DNA of 64,000 nt from Cephalopachus bancanus (lineage: Eukaryota > Chordata > Mammalia > Primates > Tarsiidae). Position 1 is the first letter of the stretch. Each line of letters begins with the position of its first letter. Location of the stretch: contig JAPVLO010000044.1 of the NCBI GenBank assembly GCA_027257055.1, forward strand, positions 3,906,001 through 3,970,000, read 5' to 3'. The notes below the pieces were generated by a model. The model was not told the DNA's origin. It saw only the letters and a list, made by a program, of their open reading frames with translations, and ran no database searches. A program made the position numbers and the translations under genes. Positions 46,710 through 56,085 of the stretch are shown here, in pieces.

Positions 46710-46975
46710 GTGCAGTATGGTGAGGTTAAAAACAGCACTCTGGAGTCAGAATGTCTGGATTCAAAATCCCAGCTTGGCCCAACCTATGAGCAGCCAAGAC
46801 CCAGACATAAATGTCAGCTGCATTTCTTGAACAAACAACCTAGCCTCTGTGGTCTTTGTGCCTCAGTTTTCCCTTAGTGAAGTGAGGATAATAACAGTGC
46901 CTACCTCAGTGGCATGGTGAGGACTGAATCAAATAACACATGTAAAATTCCTGGCAGATAAGGCATGTTTGTAAA
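46710..46975 (+). mobile_element. MIR SINE, near full length
   Basis: 'ACTCTGGAGTCAGAATGTCT', 'GGATTCAAAATCCCAGCTTG', 'TTGTGCCTCAGTTTTCCCTT', 'GATAATAACAGTGCCTACCT' and 'ATGGTGAGGACTGAATCAAA' are all in MIR order. Confidence 0.92.
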
Positions 46976-47039
46976 TGGTATTTGCATTGTTACTATCATC
47001 ATTGTCATCCTCATCATTGATCATTATTACCAGTACTAC

Positions 47040-47240
47040 AAGGAGGACTTCAGAATAAGCTATGAAGGAGGTCAAAGTTCTATGGAAATAGGGGGAGAAA
47101 ATGTAATTGGGGGTTCTGAAGAGGCTTTCTGGAGTAGGTGGCACTTGAGATAGACCTGGCAGGGTAGATGTGAAGGAGATGGTCTCAGAGCTACAAGGCT
47201 AAAGGGCACTAAGACTAGTGCCAACTAGAGGGTTTTGCCT
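47040..47240 (-). mobile_element. L2-like body, antisense
   Basis: 'GAAGAGGCTTTCTGGAGTAG' then GTGGCACTTGAGATAGACC is typical reversed L2. The remainder is decayed. Confidence 0.5.
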
Positions 47241-47429
47241 AAACAACTAGACAAAATACATGAAACAATTCATACGCCCATGGTCAGAACATTATAGCAT
47301 TTCTGCTGTTTTAACCACCTATGCTTCAGTGAAGACCATCTTATAGAAGCAAGGGAGGCACTTAAGCACCCCAAAACCCAAGATCTGAGCCACATCATTT
47401 CATGTGATCTTGGCCTTGCTGTTACATCT

Positions 47430-47695
47430 ATGTCTTGATTCTGGAAGCTAGGAGAACTGATGTCTTGTCTCCAGCCTCCTGAGGTAGCAGTCTACCATTT
47501 CCTCTTTCTGGACCAAAACCTTAAGTCTCATAGAACTGTGCTCTCAAAATCCCCTGCCCAAGCAGAAGGCTTCAGAAGGCTCCAGAAGGCTTCATTGCCC
47601 ATACTGGCTAGGCCCAGCCCACCACAGCTTTAAGCATGGTGTCTGGCATGTGGCAGGCTCCCAACTCATGTATGATGAATAAATAAACTGTCTGA
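47430..47695 (+). mobile_element. L2 LINE 3' region
   Basis: It ends 'TAAGCATGGTGTCTGGCATG', 'TGGCAGGCTCCCAACTCATG', TATGATGAATAAAT. A triplicated CAGAAGGCT word occurs at about 47570-47590. Confidence 0.6.
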
Positions 47696-48206
47696 GCATA
47701 CTGCTGTCTCACTTAACCCTGAACTATAGCCTCCATAACTGGTGATGAGCTACATGAAAACTTGGCTGGTACACGGGCTGTTTGTCTCATCCCTCTCTGT
47801 GGGCAGCCAGGTGCCCAGAAATATACATCAGGTCCTCTGAGGACATGCTTTATCCCCTAGGTGGTTCCCCTTCCTTGGGCCTCAGGAGTTTTCCCCCCAG
47901 TCATATGGTTCCAGAATTATTTAGAAGGCAGTTCTTATCAGAGGAAGCCTTAGGTAGTGGCTATCCTCACCCAAACATGCACACAAAATCTAAGATCATT
48001 CAGTGGCTATCTGTTGTTTCTGCCTGCCTAAACTTGTTATCCTCTTGTTCTGGCAATGGCTACTTAACTGTCTTCTGGAGAAGGCCCTGTCCTCTACTCT
48101 TCATCCATGGGGTTAAAGTGTGGCTGACACCCATCCCCACTTTTTCCACAGGTGGCCATTTAACCTGGGCTTGCCCAGTCTTCACATTCCATCCCCCTGG
48201 TCACAG
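47696..48206. other. Non-coding flank of the ERV
   Basis: No gene. It ends with CACAG (48202-48206), the left copy of the ERV target duplication. Confidence 0.55.
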
Positions 48207-48703
48207 TGAAGGGTGTAGGAAGCAACCAGAGGGGCAGCTCCCAGAATGGTGCCGAGCATGGTGAGGACACACCAGACAACAAAGGCCCCAGGTCCCGGCT
48301 TCTGTGTGCACAATTCTCTGTGCGCACGAAGTTCAAACCTGCAAGCCTCCAATTCTCAGCCAGCTTTGTTATGCGTCCAATAGGACTATAACACGGCATC
48401 GGCCCCACCCTGCTCCCATGCCGCTCCTCCAATAGGAACCTAGCACAGCCCCTTCCGGTCCCTGTCAGGCTAGTAAATACAGCCCTCTCCCTGCATATCT
48501 CTCTCTCTCAGTCTCTCTTTCTCTCTCTCTCTGTCGCTCTCTCCCTCTCTGCAGCTCTCTCCCTGCCTCTCTCCCACTTCCTCTCTCTCTCTCTCTCTCT
48601 CTCTCCCACAGACCCTTTCCCTTTTTCCCTTATAACCACCACTTTAATAAATCTCTTGGCCTTAAACGGGTGAGGAGTTGTTACTGGTGCTGAACTTCTT
48701 TCA
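48207..48703 (+). repeat. 5' LTR of the ERV
   Basis: 497 bp, TGAAGGGTG... to ...CTTCTTTCA. It has CCAAT boxes at 48377-48381 and 48429-48433, TAAATA (48474-48479) as a possible TATA-like element, and a long CT-rich tract (about 48497-48606). AATAAA lies at 48646-48651. Compared with the 3' LTR it carries an extra 23 bp (about 48377-48399), which includes the first CCAAT. Confidence 0.95.
48646..48651 (+). terminator. Polyadenylation signal in the 5' LTR
   Basis: AATAAA, conserved at the same place in the 3' LTR (52797-52802), about 50 bases before the LTR end. Confidence 0.7.
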
Positions 48704-48704
48704 T

Positions 48705-48722
48705 TGGTGCCATGACTCAGAT
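48705..48722 (+). promoter_or_regulatory. Primer-binding site, tRNA-His type
   Basis: TGGTGCCATGACTCAGAT starts two bases after the LTR. It matches the 3' end of mammalian tRNA-His (expected TGGTGCCGTGACTCGGAT) at 16 of 18 positions. Both mismatches are G to A changes that fit CpG decay. tRNA-His priming defines the HERV-H-like naming convention. Confidence 0.85.
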
Positions 48723-49485
48723 TGGGTGCTCTCCCACCCTTGTGTGGGTCTATCCCTGTAGGCAGGACCCCTGACCCGGCGCCAGTGGCCACTCCAGCCC
48801 TCCTGGACCTTCCCCACTGTTTTGAACCGTGAACTGCATCCACCAGTGGTTGTTGGATAGGTGAGTTCCCCAGACACGGAAGCCTGAAACTTGCCCAGGA
48901 TCCCCGGGGGGAACTGACCGTTGATCGTCTGACAGCCCCTCTGGCCCCAGGGCAAGGGGGAATGCACACCGCCTCGGCCTTCACGGCCACAGCAGACCCT
49001 AAAGGCTTCCTCTTCTCTTTCATCTCTTAAACCTTAAGACTCCCACGGCCGCTGGGCCGCAGCAGGCCCCAGGGGTCCCATGTCTGCTAACCCACAGCAA
49101 CTTCCATAAAACTCTCTCTCTCCCCCGCCCCCAAGGAATTCCATGGCTGTCGGGCCGCAGCAGACCCTGGGGTCCCACGTCTGCTGGCCCACAGCGGATT
49201 CTGAAGGACTCATATATCTGTCGGGTAACAGGGAGCCTCGGAGGCTCCATGTTTGTTGCCCCACAGTAAGCCCTATTCGACCAGCTCGAACATGCTCCCA
49301 CCCGCCGCCCGGTCAAGTGCTTTCTGTCTGGTTCAAAAATCCTTGTGCTAGGTGCCTTGACCCCCTCGGTTCTCCAGGAGAAACCTGGTTGTGCCAAACC
49401 CCTGTGACGACAGGCTTTGCCACAGCCACACTTCTCAGACAGCCAACTCTTTGGGGTATGCCCCGTTTAGTTAACCTGTCTCACC
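48723..49485 (+). other. ERV leader with three diverged repeat units
   Basis: GC-rich untranslated leader between the primer site and gag. Three imperfect units of about 70 bp (49039-49107, 49136-49206, 49207-49273) share the order CTGTCGGGCCGCAGCAG, a GGGTCCCA(T/C)GTCTGCT word and CCCACAGC. Repeats in this position can sit in packaging or regulatory RNA, but no function is shown here. Confidence 0.6.
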
Positions 49486-50760
49486 ATGGGAGGCTCGTCA
49501 TCCCTGCTGGCCGATTCCCCTCTTAAATGCCTCTTAAATAATCTCACTACACTTTCTCTCTCTCTCCTGATATTAACCCCAAATGCCTAATTCGCCTCTG
49601 CACACAGGACTGGCCAACATATCCCTTAGACAACCAAAATCAGTGGCCCCATCAGGGGTCCCTCAATCCTGATATTATCTGGGACATATATAATTTCTAT
49701 AAGCATTCAAAAAAGTGGGCAGAGATTCCCCTTCCCTCCCCATCCCACTTATGCCACCACCTCCCTCCTCTATCTCTAACTTCAACCCAGCAGATAAACC
49801 TCCTACAGTCTGCTTTTCTATTCCACTCTCCATCAGTTTCTCCTCCTTCTCACCCTCCACCTTTACCTGGGAAAGAAGGGCTGGTATCTCCAGCCGGGTC
49901 ACCTGACCCGGGTCTCCAGCCTTTCTCTTTTGTCTTTGGAGGAAGGGCCGGTGCCAAAGGCCACGGTGCCTAATCCCAAACTCCAGCCTTTTCACTCCCC
50001 CTCACTGCTTGATAACCCCCTGATAGCAGCTCTACCAGCTGCAACAAGTCTTTGTTGTTTCCTTATAGTAAATTTCTCTCAAGTTATATCTAAACCAGGA
50101 CTATATCAACCTTCTTCCCAGACGAAAATAAAGAGATCGTGTAAATAAATCCTGTTAGCTAACTACAAAAAGGTGTTAATAAACAGGCTAACTAGGACAG
50201 AATAAAAGAGGTTTTTCAAAGACCAGATAAAAATCCCACAATGTTTCTAAGTCACCTCTCTAAAACATTGCAGCAGTTTACTAATATTGGTTTAAACTCT
50301 GTAGAGGAACAAACTCTTTTGGCTATGTATTTTATCTCCCAGTCAGCACCGGGTATTAGGCACAAACTCCAAAAATTAGAAAAGGGCCCACAAACCCCTC
50401 AATTAGAGCTATTGGACACGGCCTTTAAAATCTTTAACAACCAAAAGGAGGAAGAAATACAGGACCACCAACATAAGCAGAAAGCACTTCAGCTTTTATC
50501 TACCACATTAACAAAAAAGCCACCACTGATAATCTTCCACCCCAGATGGCCAATAGCAGAACTGGTACACAGCCCCCTTCCCAGGTTTGTTTCTGATGCC
50601 ATCAAAATGGGCATATAGCCAAAGACTGCCAAGTCCTGCCCACCAGCAAAACCCTGTCCCAAATGCAAATAGCATGGACATTGGGTTCATGATTGCCACA
50701 TTCGCCCAGAAGGAAGAGAGCACATGGCCCAGAGGCTTGCTGCAATTAAGGGACACCAGG
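49486..50760 (+). pseudogene. gag: ERV gag remnant (matrix, capsid, two-knuckle nucleocapsid)
   Basis: It probably starts at ATG 49486, where MGGSSS gives a myristoylation-type N-terminus. A frameshift near 49560 moves into matrix-like sequence (WPHQGSLNPDIIWDIY region, about 49640-49690) followed by a Pro/Ser-rich stretch. Capsid-like sequence is open from 50241 to 50618, with FISQSAPGIRHKLQKL at about 50331-50378. Two CCHC knuckles follow at 50588-50629 and 50655-50696, spaced C-X2-C-X4-H-X4-C. Each contains one in-frame stop (TGA 50594-50596, TAG 50670-50672), and they lie in different frames. The gene is clearly dead. Structural protein homology is inferred from motif order. Confidence 0.82.
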
Positions 50761-50864
50761 CATCTTACACGATCTCAAAAGGGATCTCTTGGGCTTGCTC
50801 CAGTCAGATTGACTCGCCCCTAACTTGGTAGCCCCAATGTCTTCGGAACAAACCATTAAACCCA

Positions 50865-51187
50865 ACCAAGCCTAGGGTGGAAATATCAGTAGCTGGCGGG
50901 GTTATATCATTTGTTATTAATACGGGGGCTACATGCTCAGATCTACTTACATTTTCTGGTCCACTCCTTCCTTCACCCCTTTTGGTTGTAGGGGCACAGG
51001 GCATTATATCCAGGCCCTCACTATGCCATTACTTCCATGTGTTCTGGGAGATAAAGTATTTCAACACTCTTTCCTTGTTATGCCAACGTGTCCAGCTCCA
51101 TTATTGAGAAGGGACATTATGACAAAAATTAAAACTCACACCACTGTACTTTTTGGGTGCCTTTTGTATAGCTTTGGATTTCCCTAA
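50865..51187 (+). pseudogene. pro: ERV protease remnant
   Basis: A frame at 50877-51107 carries the aspartic-protease active-site block, with Asn-Thr-Gly at 50919-50927 where Asp-Thr/Ser-Gly is expected. The catalytic Asp codon has become Asn. Later protease sequence shifts frame near 50990 and is readable to LLRRDIMTKI (about 51100-51130). It follows gag as in gammaretroviruses. Nonfunctional. Confidence 0.7.
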
Positions 51188-51189
51188 TA

Positions 51190-52379
51190 GTTCCACATTG
51201 GATCCTATCTAAGCCCTTCCACTACATATAAACTTATTGCTTTGGTTAAAGCTCTGAGGTTAGGAAAAATGTAAAGAAAGTTGTTGGTGTAAGGTATGTT
51301 TAGTAAGAAAAGATAAAGAAAAGATAAATAATTGTATAGGAAAGAATCTTGTATGGTACATTTTGTTCTATAATAGAATGGCTGGTTAAAGGAAGCATAG
51401 AACAAAAATAGAAGGCTTAAGCATGTCAAAGAATGGTATGAGTTTATCGAACAAGCATGTCAAAGAATGGTATGAGTTTATCGAACATGCTAGGTGAAAG
51501 TTAGTGGAAAAAAGTAAAAGAAATTCTGTAAACACTCGAGGCTACAAAAAGGGTTCCATAAATTTACCATTAATATCAATTACACTAATGCTAGGCCAAC
51601 ATGCTACTCGAAGGTCAGAACATGAGCTTCTTAATTAATAATCTCCAAAAAATTTTCTTCTTTAAATAACAGAGGGGAGAAAAAAGAGACAAAATTCAAT
51701 TAGCCCTTCCCCCACTGTCTTTGTTACAAAAGAGCGAGGTTTTTTTCTTTTCAAAATCATTGCACTATCATTTCGGCTAAATAAGTAACTTTTACAATAA
51801 CTACGGTGATTTTGTGCTATAACATGCTTTTAAAAACTTTAGTCAATATTACAAACCTCCATAAAACAGACAGCCAAAGTCACCCCATTTTCCTGGCTCT
51901 CAGTAGTCCAACAGGGAGGCACTTGCCTCTTTCTAATTTGCGTTTTTAATAGCCCCATATATCTTTAAATTTCTCCAAAAATGCTTAACTAAACTCTCAA
52001 ATCAAAACCTCAACCTCCTATTACTCAATAGTTATCAACCTGTCCCAGTAGAGGAGTCAACACCTTGTTCCTAAACATCACTTAATTTTTCTTTTAGATA
52101 TGCTCTCTTACAGGTTCTCTATGTATCTCCACAGTCTACTCCAAGACAGCTGGTTACTACCGCCCTCGGACCCACTGGAAGACTGGCCGGAACAAGTCGC
52201 TGTTCTACACTTACAAGGAACCTTCATGGAACTCTCACCTGTGGAAATCTACACCTTCAGTGCCTACCTTTGGGCCCTGCTCTGGCTGGTTCTGCACCTT
52301 TCTACCACCTTACCCCCACAATGCCCCCAGCTAGCAGGAAGTAAGCAGAAAGAGTAATGATGCCCCTCCTAATAAGAAC
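51190..52379 (+). other. ERV internal remainder, no pol or env recognised
   Basis: About 1.2 kb with dense stops. It contains a 34-bp tandem duplication (51421-51487). A leftover frame of 85 codons at 52100-52357 has a Trp/Leu-rich segment (FSAYLWALLWLVLHLS), which could be an envelope tail. I cannot confirm this. No YXDD reverse-transcriptase or HHCC integrase motif is visible. Confidence 0.5.
51421..51487. repeat. 34-bp tandem duplication inside the ERV
   Basis: GCATGTCAAAGAATGGTATG begins both units (51421-51454 and 51455-51487). Both end TTTATCGAACA, identical over 33 bases. The lack of divergence compared with the LTRs suggests a later local event. Confidence 0.92.
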
Positions 52380-52393
52380 AGAAAAGGTGGGAA
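52380..52393 (+). promoter_or_regulatory. Polypurine tract
   Basis: AGAAAAGGTGGGAA directly before the 3' LTR (one T interrupts it). This is the expected plus-strand primer position. Confidence 0.75.
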
Positions 52394-52854
52394 TGAAGGG
52401 TGCCAGAAGTGACCAGAGGGGCAGCTCCCAGAATGGCACCGAGCATGGTGAGGACACACCAGACAACAAAGGCCCTAGGTCCTGGCTTCTGCGTGCACGA
52501 TTCCCCGCGCATGCGAAGCTCAAACCTGCAAGCCTCCAATCCTTAGCCAACTTTGTTATGCGTCGGCCCCACCCTGCTCCCATGCTGCTCCTCCAATAAG
52601 AACCTAGCACAGCCCCTTCCGGCCCCTGTCAGGCTAGTAAATACAGCCCTCTCCCTGCATATCTCTCTCGGTCTCTCTTTCTCTCTCTCTCTGTCGCTCT
52701 CTCCCTCTCTGCAGCTCTCTCCCCACCTCTCTCCCACTTCCTCACTCTCTCTCTCTCCACAGGCCCTTTCCCTTTTCCCCTTATAACCGCTGCTTTAATA
52801 AATCTCTTGGCCTTAAACGGGTGAGGAGTCGTTACTGGCGCCGAACTTCTTTCA
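52394..52854 (+). repeat. 3' LTR of the ERV
   Basis: 461 bp, the same layout as the 5' LTR: CCAAT near 52592, TAAATA near 52638, a CT-rich tract and AATAAA at 52797-52802. It ends TTCTTTCA before the CACAG duplication. It keeps CG at several places where the 5' copy has TG or CA. It lacks the 23-bp segment and has a shorter CT tract. Confidence 0.95.
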
Positions 52855-52859
52855 CACAG

Positions 52860-53269
52860 AGGTAAGGTTCAGGGGGTAAAGAGATGATGCCAGCTGGTCC
52901 AGTAAGGGAAAGATCTGAGACTTTGATGGAACTCTTGGGACTAGAAGCTCTCTTCGTGGATGTTGGCTCCCAGCAACTGATTTGGTACCTTACGAGGAGA
53001 ACCTGTCAGAGGGTGAAGCCAACAGAGAGGACAGCAGAGCTGGGACATGATCAAGGAGCATTTGAGTGACTGGAGTAAGCCATGCCTGAAACTAACCTCA
53101 CCTGATAAGCCAATAAATTGTTTTTTTGCTTAAACCGGTTTAAGTTGAGTTTTCTGTCACCTGTGACTGATGGCACAAAAGGGGCAGCAGGAAGGCCAGC
53201 TCATGTTTCCAGTAAAACCCTGTCTTGAACCCCAGGAGATCAAAGAGTTTTCATCCTTGAGAAATTGCT
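52860..53269. other. Non-coding; unnamed repeat end
   Basis: 'AAGCCAATAAATTGTTTTTT' and 'GCTTAAACCGGTTTAAGTTG' followed by AGTTTTCTGTCACCTG look like the 3' end of a common ancient repeat I cannot name. No gene. Confidence 0.45.
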
Positions 53270-53420
53270 TTTTCCACTCATTCAACAAATATTTATTGAG
53301 CCCCTGTGAGCAGTCCTGGGAAATGTTTTTATCTCCAAAATCACAAGAGTGATTGGTACACGGTTATCAGCGGTGGTCAGGGATGGGTCTCTGAGGAGGT
53401 GAGTGATAAGTAAGACCTGA
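53270..53420 (-). mobile_element. L2 LINE 3' end, antisense
   Basis: 'CACTCATTCAACAAATATTT' then ATTGAGCCCCTGTGAGCAG is the reversed L2 tail. Confidence 0.75.
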
Positions 53421-53454
53421 GAAAGTAGAGAAATGCACAGTGGTCTAGTAGGAT

Positions 53455-53575
53455 GAGAGTACACCACGAGGCGTGGGCTCTGGATCCCTGCTCAGCCGCT
53501 CACCAGCCACAGGGTCTTCTCAAGCAGGCACCTGGAACTCTCTGGCTGGCCCTCAGTTAGTATACACTTAAAATT
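53455..53575 (+). mobile_element. MIR-like fragment
   Basis: 'GTGGGCTCTGGATCCCTGCT', 'CAGCCGCTCACCAGCCACAG' fits the first half of MIR. Confidence 0.5.
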
Positions 53576-53808
53576 GGAATATTTAATATCAGTCCTGCTG
53601 AAGCCTAGTCCTTATAAAAAACAAGCCTAGTCCTTGTAAAAACAAACAAACAAAAATGATTTAAATTGTTAAAAGCAATATGTTTTTGGATGAGAGAAAA
53701 CAAACAAATTGACATAAGGTACTTAAACTTCTGATCAAAATAGAGTAACAGAAATCAAATTTATCTTATCACCTTAAACAACTAGACAAAATATATGAAA
53801 TAACTCGT

Positions 53809-54099
53809 GGCCGGGCTCGGTGGCTCAGCCTGTAATCCCAGCACTTTGGGAGGCCAAGGTGAGTGGATTGCCTGAGTCCGTGGGTTCGAGACCCACCTGG
53901 CCAACTTGGCGAGAACTCATCTCCACAATAAATCAAAAATTAGCCGGGTGTGGTAGTGCGTGCCTGTATTTCCAGCTCTTTGGAAGGCTGAGGCGGAAGG
54001 ATCGCTGGTGCCCAGCAGGTCGAGGCTGCGGTGACCGGGAGCAGCCACTGCACTCCAGTCTGGGCGACAGAGTGAGACTCCAACTCAAAAAAAAAGAAA
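53809..54099 (+). mobile_element. Alu, lineage-specific type
   Basis: Full dimer from GGCCGGGCTCGGTGGCTCAG to A-tail. GAAATAACTCGT at 53797-53808 and 54100-54111 is an exact 12-bp target duplication. Shared odd positions with the next Alu (an 'AACTTGGCGAGA' block, an 'ACAATAAAT' linker and a TGGGTTYGAGACC block) differ from human subfamilies known to me. Confidence 0.95.
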
Positions 54100-54161
54100 G
54101 AAATAACTCGTACACCCATGTTCACAACAACATTATTTACAACAGCTAGAACCGAGAAGAT

Positions 54162-54461
54162 GGCTGGGCTTGGTGGCTCAGCCTATAATCACAGCACTAT
54201 GGGAGGCCAAGGTGAGCGGATTGCCTGAACCTGTGGGTTTGAGACCAGCCTGGGCAACTTGGCGAGACCTCATCTCTACAATAAATACAAAAAAAAATTA
54301 GCCAGGGGTGGTAGCATGCTCCTGTAGTTCCAGCTACTTTGAAGACTGAGGCAGAAAAATCACCAGAACCCCGCAGGTTGAAGCTGGGGTGGCCGTGAGT
54401 GTGCCACTGCACTCCAGTCTGGGCAACAGAGTGAGACTCCATCTCAGAAAAGAAAAAAAAA
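54162..54461 (+). mobile_element. Alu, lineage-specific type
   Basis: GGCTGGGCTTGGTGGCTCAG to an A-rich tail, same orientation as the previous Alu and only about 60 bp away. It shares the CAACTTGGCGAGA and ACAATAAAT diagnostics. The flanking copies (AGAACCGAGAAGA / AGAAACCTAGAAGA) are imperfect. Confidence 0.95.
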
Positions 54462-54910
54462 AGAAACCTAGAAGAAACCCAAGTGTCCAGTGATAGATTT
54501 ATGGATAAGCAAAATGTAGTTATCATTTAGCCTTAAAAAGGAAGGAAATTCTGACATGTACTACAACATGGGTGAAGCTTGAGGACATTATGCTAAGTGA
54601 AATAAGCCAGTCACAAAATAAAAAAATACTGCCTGATTCTACTTATCTGAGGTGGTTAGAGTAGTCAAATTCATAAAGACAAAAAGTAGAAAGCAGGACA
54701 GTGGTAGCCAGGGACTGCAGTGGGGAGGAAATAGGGAGACAGTATTTATGGGCACAAAGCTTTAGTTTTATAAGATGAGAAGCTTATGGAGATGGATGGT
54801 GAGGATGACTGCACAGCAACATGAAGTATTATTACCACTGCACTGACACTTCACAATGGTTAAGATGGCAAATTTTAGGCTATGTATATCTCACCACAAT
54901 AAAAACAGTG

Positions 54911-55587
54911 GTCCCCAGACATTAGGGTAAAGGCAGTGCAGGATCTCTGAGAAAGAAGAAACAAAGAAAGGAGCCCTTCAGTTCTGCCAGCTTGCATGTG
55001 AAGAGGGTTTCCAGGCTGCAGTGCAGGAAAGGTCATCCCAGGAAGACCCCAGTGGTCTCTGAGTTGAAGAGATAGAGCTGGAAGTTTGGAGAAGGGAATG
55101 GAGCTGGAGTTTGCAGGGCAGAGTATCACAGAAGAGAGATCTGCATGGAGAGGACTCTGGAGAGGCTCCCTTCAGTACTCGGCAGAGGACTGAGTGGTAT
55201 ATACGTGTGAGGGGACAATCCAAGAGAAATCCAAGAGAAAGAGCTACTAAAAATGACCAGGCAGAACAATTTCCAGAGCTTATAGAGAACTTGGAACAGT
55301 GTACATGTCCAGCAACCAGAATGGAGAAACTGCGTAATGTATAGGGCTTCAGGGAGAGTACTCAGAAAGGTATTGCCTCACTAATAATTAATTAATAATT
55401 AATTCATTAGCTCTACACTAAAGACTGGTCTGATATAGCCCAATAAAGCTCAAAACTAGTCTTAGCAGGATCAAACTGTATCCAAGTAACTTAAATGAGT
55501 TTCAAAACAAGGCTCATAAACATTTAAAGAAATACAAAAAAATCCAGCTCACAACACTGTAAGATTTATAACATCTGACATTCAGTC
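54911..55587 (+). mobile_element. HAL1/L1M-like remnant, left part
   Basis: Runs such as 'TCCAAGTAACTTAAATGAGT', 'CAAAAAAATCCAGCTCACAA' and 'CATCTGACATTCAGTCAAAA' continue after the Alu and L1 at 62508 as 'GTCAGGAAAATACAACCCAC'. The family call is tentative. Confidence 0.5.
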
Positions 55588-55606
55588 AAAAATTGTCAGA
55601 TACACA

Positions 55607-55928
55607 GGTCAAACTCAGTGACTCATGCCTGTAATCCCAGCACTCTGAAGGGAGGTCAGAGGGTGAAGGCCGAGGTGGGAGGATTGCTTGAACCCAGGAG
55701 TTTGAGACCAGCCTAGATAACATAGTGAGACCTAGTCTTTACAAAAAGGTCAGAAAGTTAGCTGGATGTGGTAGTGCACATCTGTAGTCCCAGCTACTTG
55801 GGAGGCTGTGGCAGAAGGATTGCCTGAGCCTAGAAGGTCAAGTCTGTGGTGAGCCATGATCGTACCACTGCCCTCCAGTCTGGGGGACAGAGTAAGACCT
55901 CAACTCAAAAAATTATTAGCAAACAATT
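55607..55928 (+). mobile_element. Older Alu, host of the L1 insertion site
   Basis: GGTCAAACTCAGTGACTCAT through to a decayed A-rich tail. It looks J-like ('GCCTAGATAACATAGTGAGA'). Its left target copy AAAAATTGTCAGATACACAG (55588-55607) matches AAAAACTGTCAGACACACAG (62488-62507) at 18 of 20 positions. The L1 sits between the Alu tail and that right copy. Confidence 0.92.
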
Positions 55929-55951
55929 AAAAACTGTCAGACGAGACGGGG

Positions 55952-55961
55952 CAAGATGGCG
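55952..55961 (+). promoter_or_regulatory. YY1-type site at the L1 5' end
   Basis: CAAGATGGCG begins ten bases into the element. In human L1 the equivalent site helps set the transcription start. Use in this family is inferred. Confidence 0.6.
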
Positions 55962-56085
55962 ACGGCATAGGTGAACTGGTGAGATTCTCTGAACGTGAGT
56001 TCCCACAAAAGGCTATTACTTCTCTTCCCCCATCCCCCAGCCCACCACCAACCGTGCTGGTGCCAGGCCCAGGAACTTCCCACAC

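Larger units (their letters stand above)
48207..52854 (+). mobile_element. Class I endogenous retrovirus, defective provirus
   Basis: About 4.65 kb flanked by 5-bp CACAG copies (48202-48206, 52855-52859). It has two LTRs with TG...CA ends, a tRNA-His-type primer-binding site, a GC-rich leader, gag and protease remnants, a polypurine tract and a 3' LTR. That is an intact integration structure with a short internal region. A gammaretrovirus-like (HERV-H-like) class is inferred from the primer site and gag layout. I see no reverse transcriptase, RNase H, integrase or envelope between 51190 and 52380. In the first 170 bases the LTRs differ at roughly 20 positions, so the insertion is old. Confidence 0.93.
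53630..54910 (+). mobile_element. Ancient L1/HAL1-like remnant interrupted by two Alus
   Basis: 'CTTCTGATCAAAATAGAGTA', 'AAACAACTAGACAAAATATA', then after the first Alu 'CACCCATGTTCACAACAACA'. After the second Alu come 'AAACCCAAGTGTCCAGTGAT', 'TGCTAAGTGAAATAAGCCAG' and 'TTTTAGGCTATGTATATCTC'. These are L1 ORF2 end and 3' UTR landmarks in order. A related fragment of the same kind lies at 47241-47300. Confidence 0.75.

Noticed and set aside
48160..48432. 90-codon minus-strand frame that recurs at 52302-52610
   Set aside because: Both lie antisense in the two LTRs. The similarity comes from LTR identity, not from a gene family.
48508..49023. 171-codon minus-strand frame ending in an Arg/Glu run
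   Set aside because: It is antisense to the ERV LTR CT tract and leader. The Arg/Glu repeat is GA/CT simple sequence.
52100..52357. 85-codon frame as ERV envelope
   Set aside because: The Trp/Leu-rich end is suggestive of a membrane segment, but no envelope landmark (such as a CKS17-like or CX6CC motif) is visible, so I did not call env.
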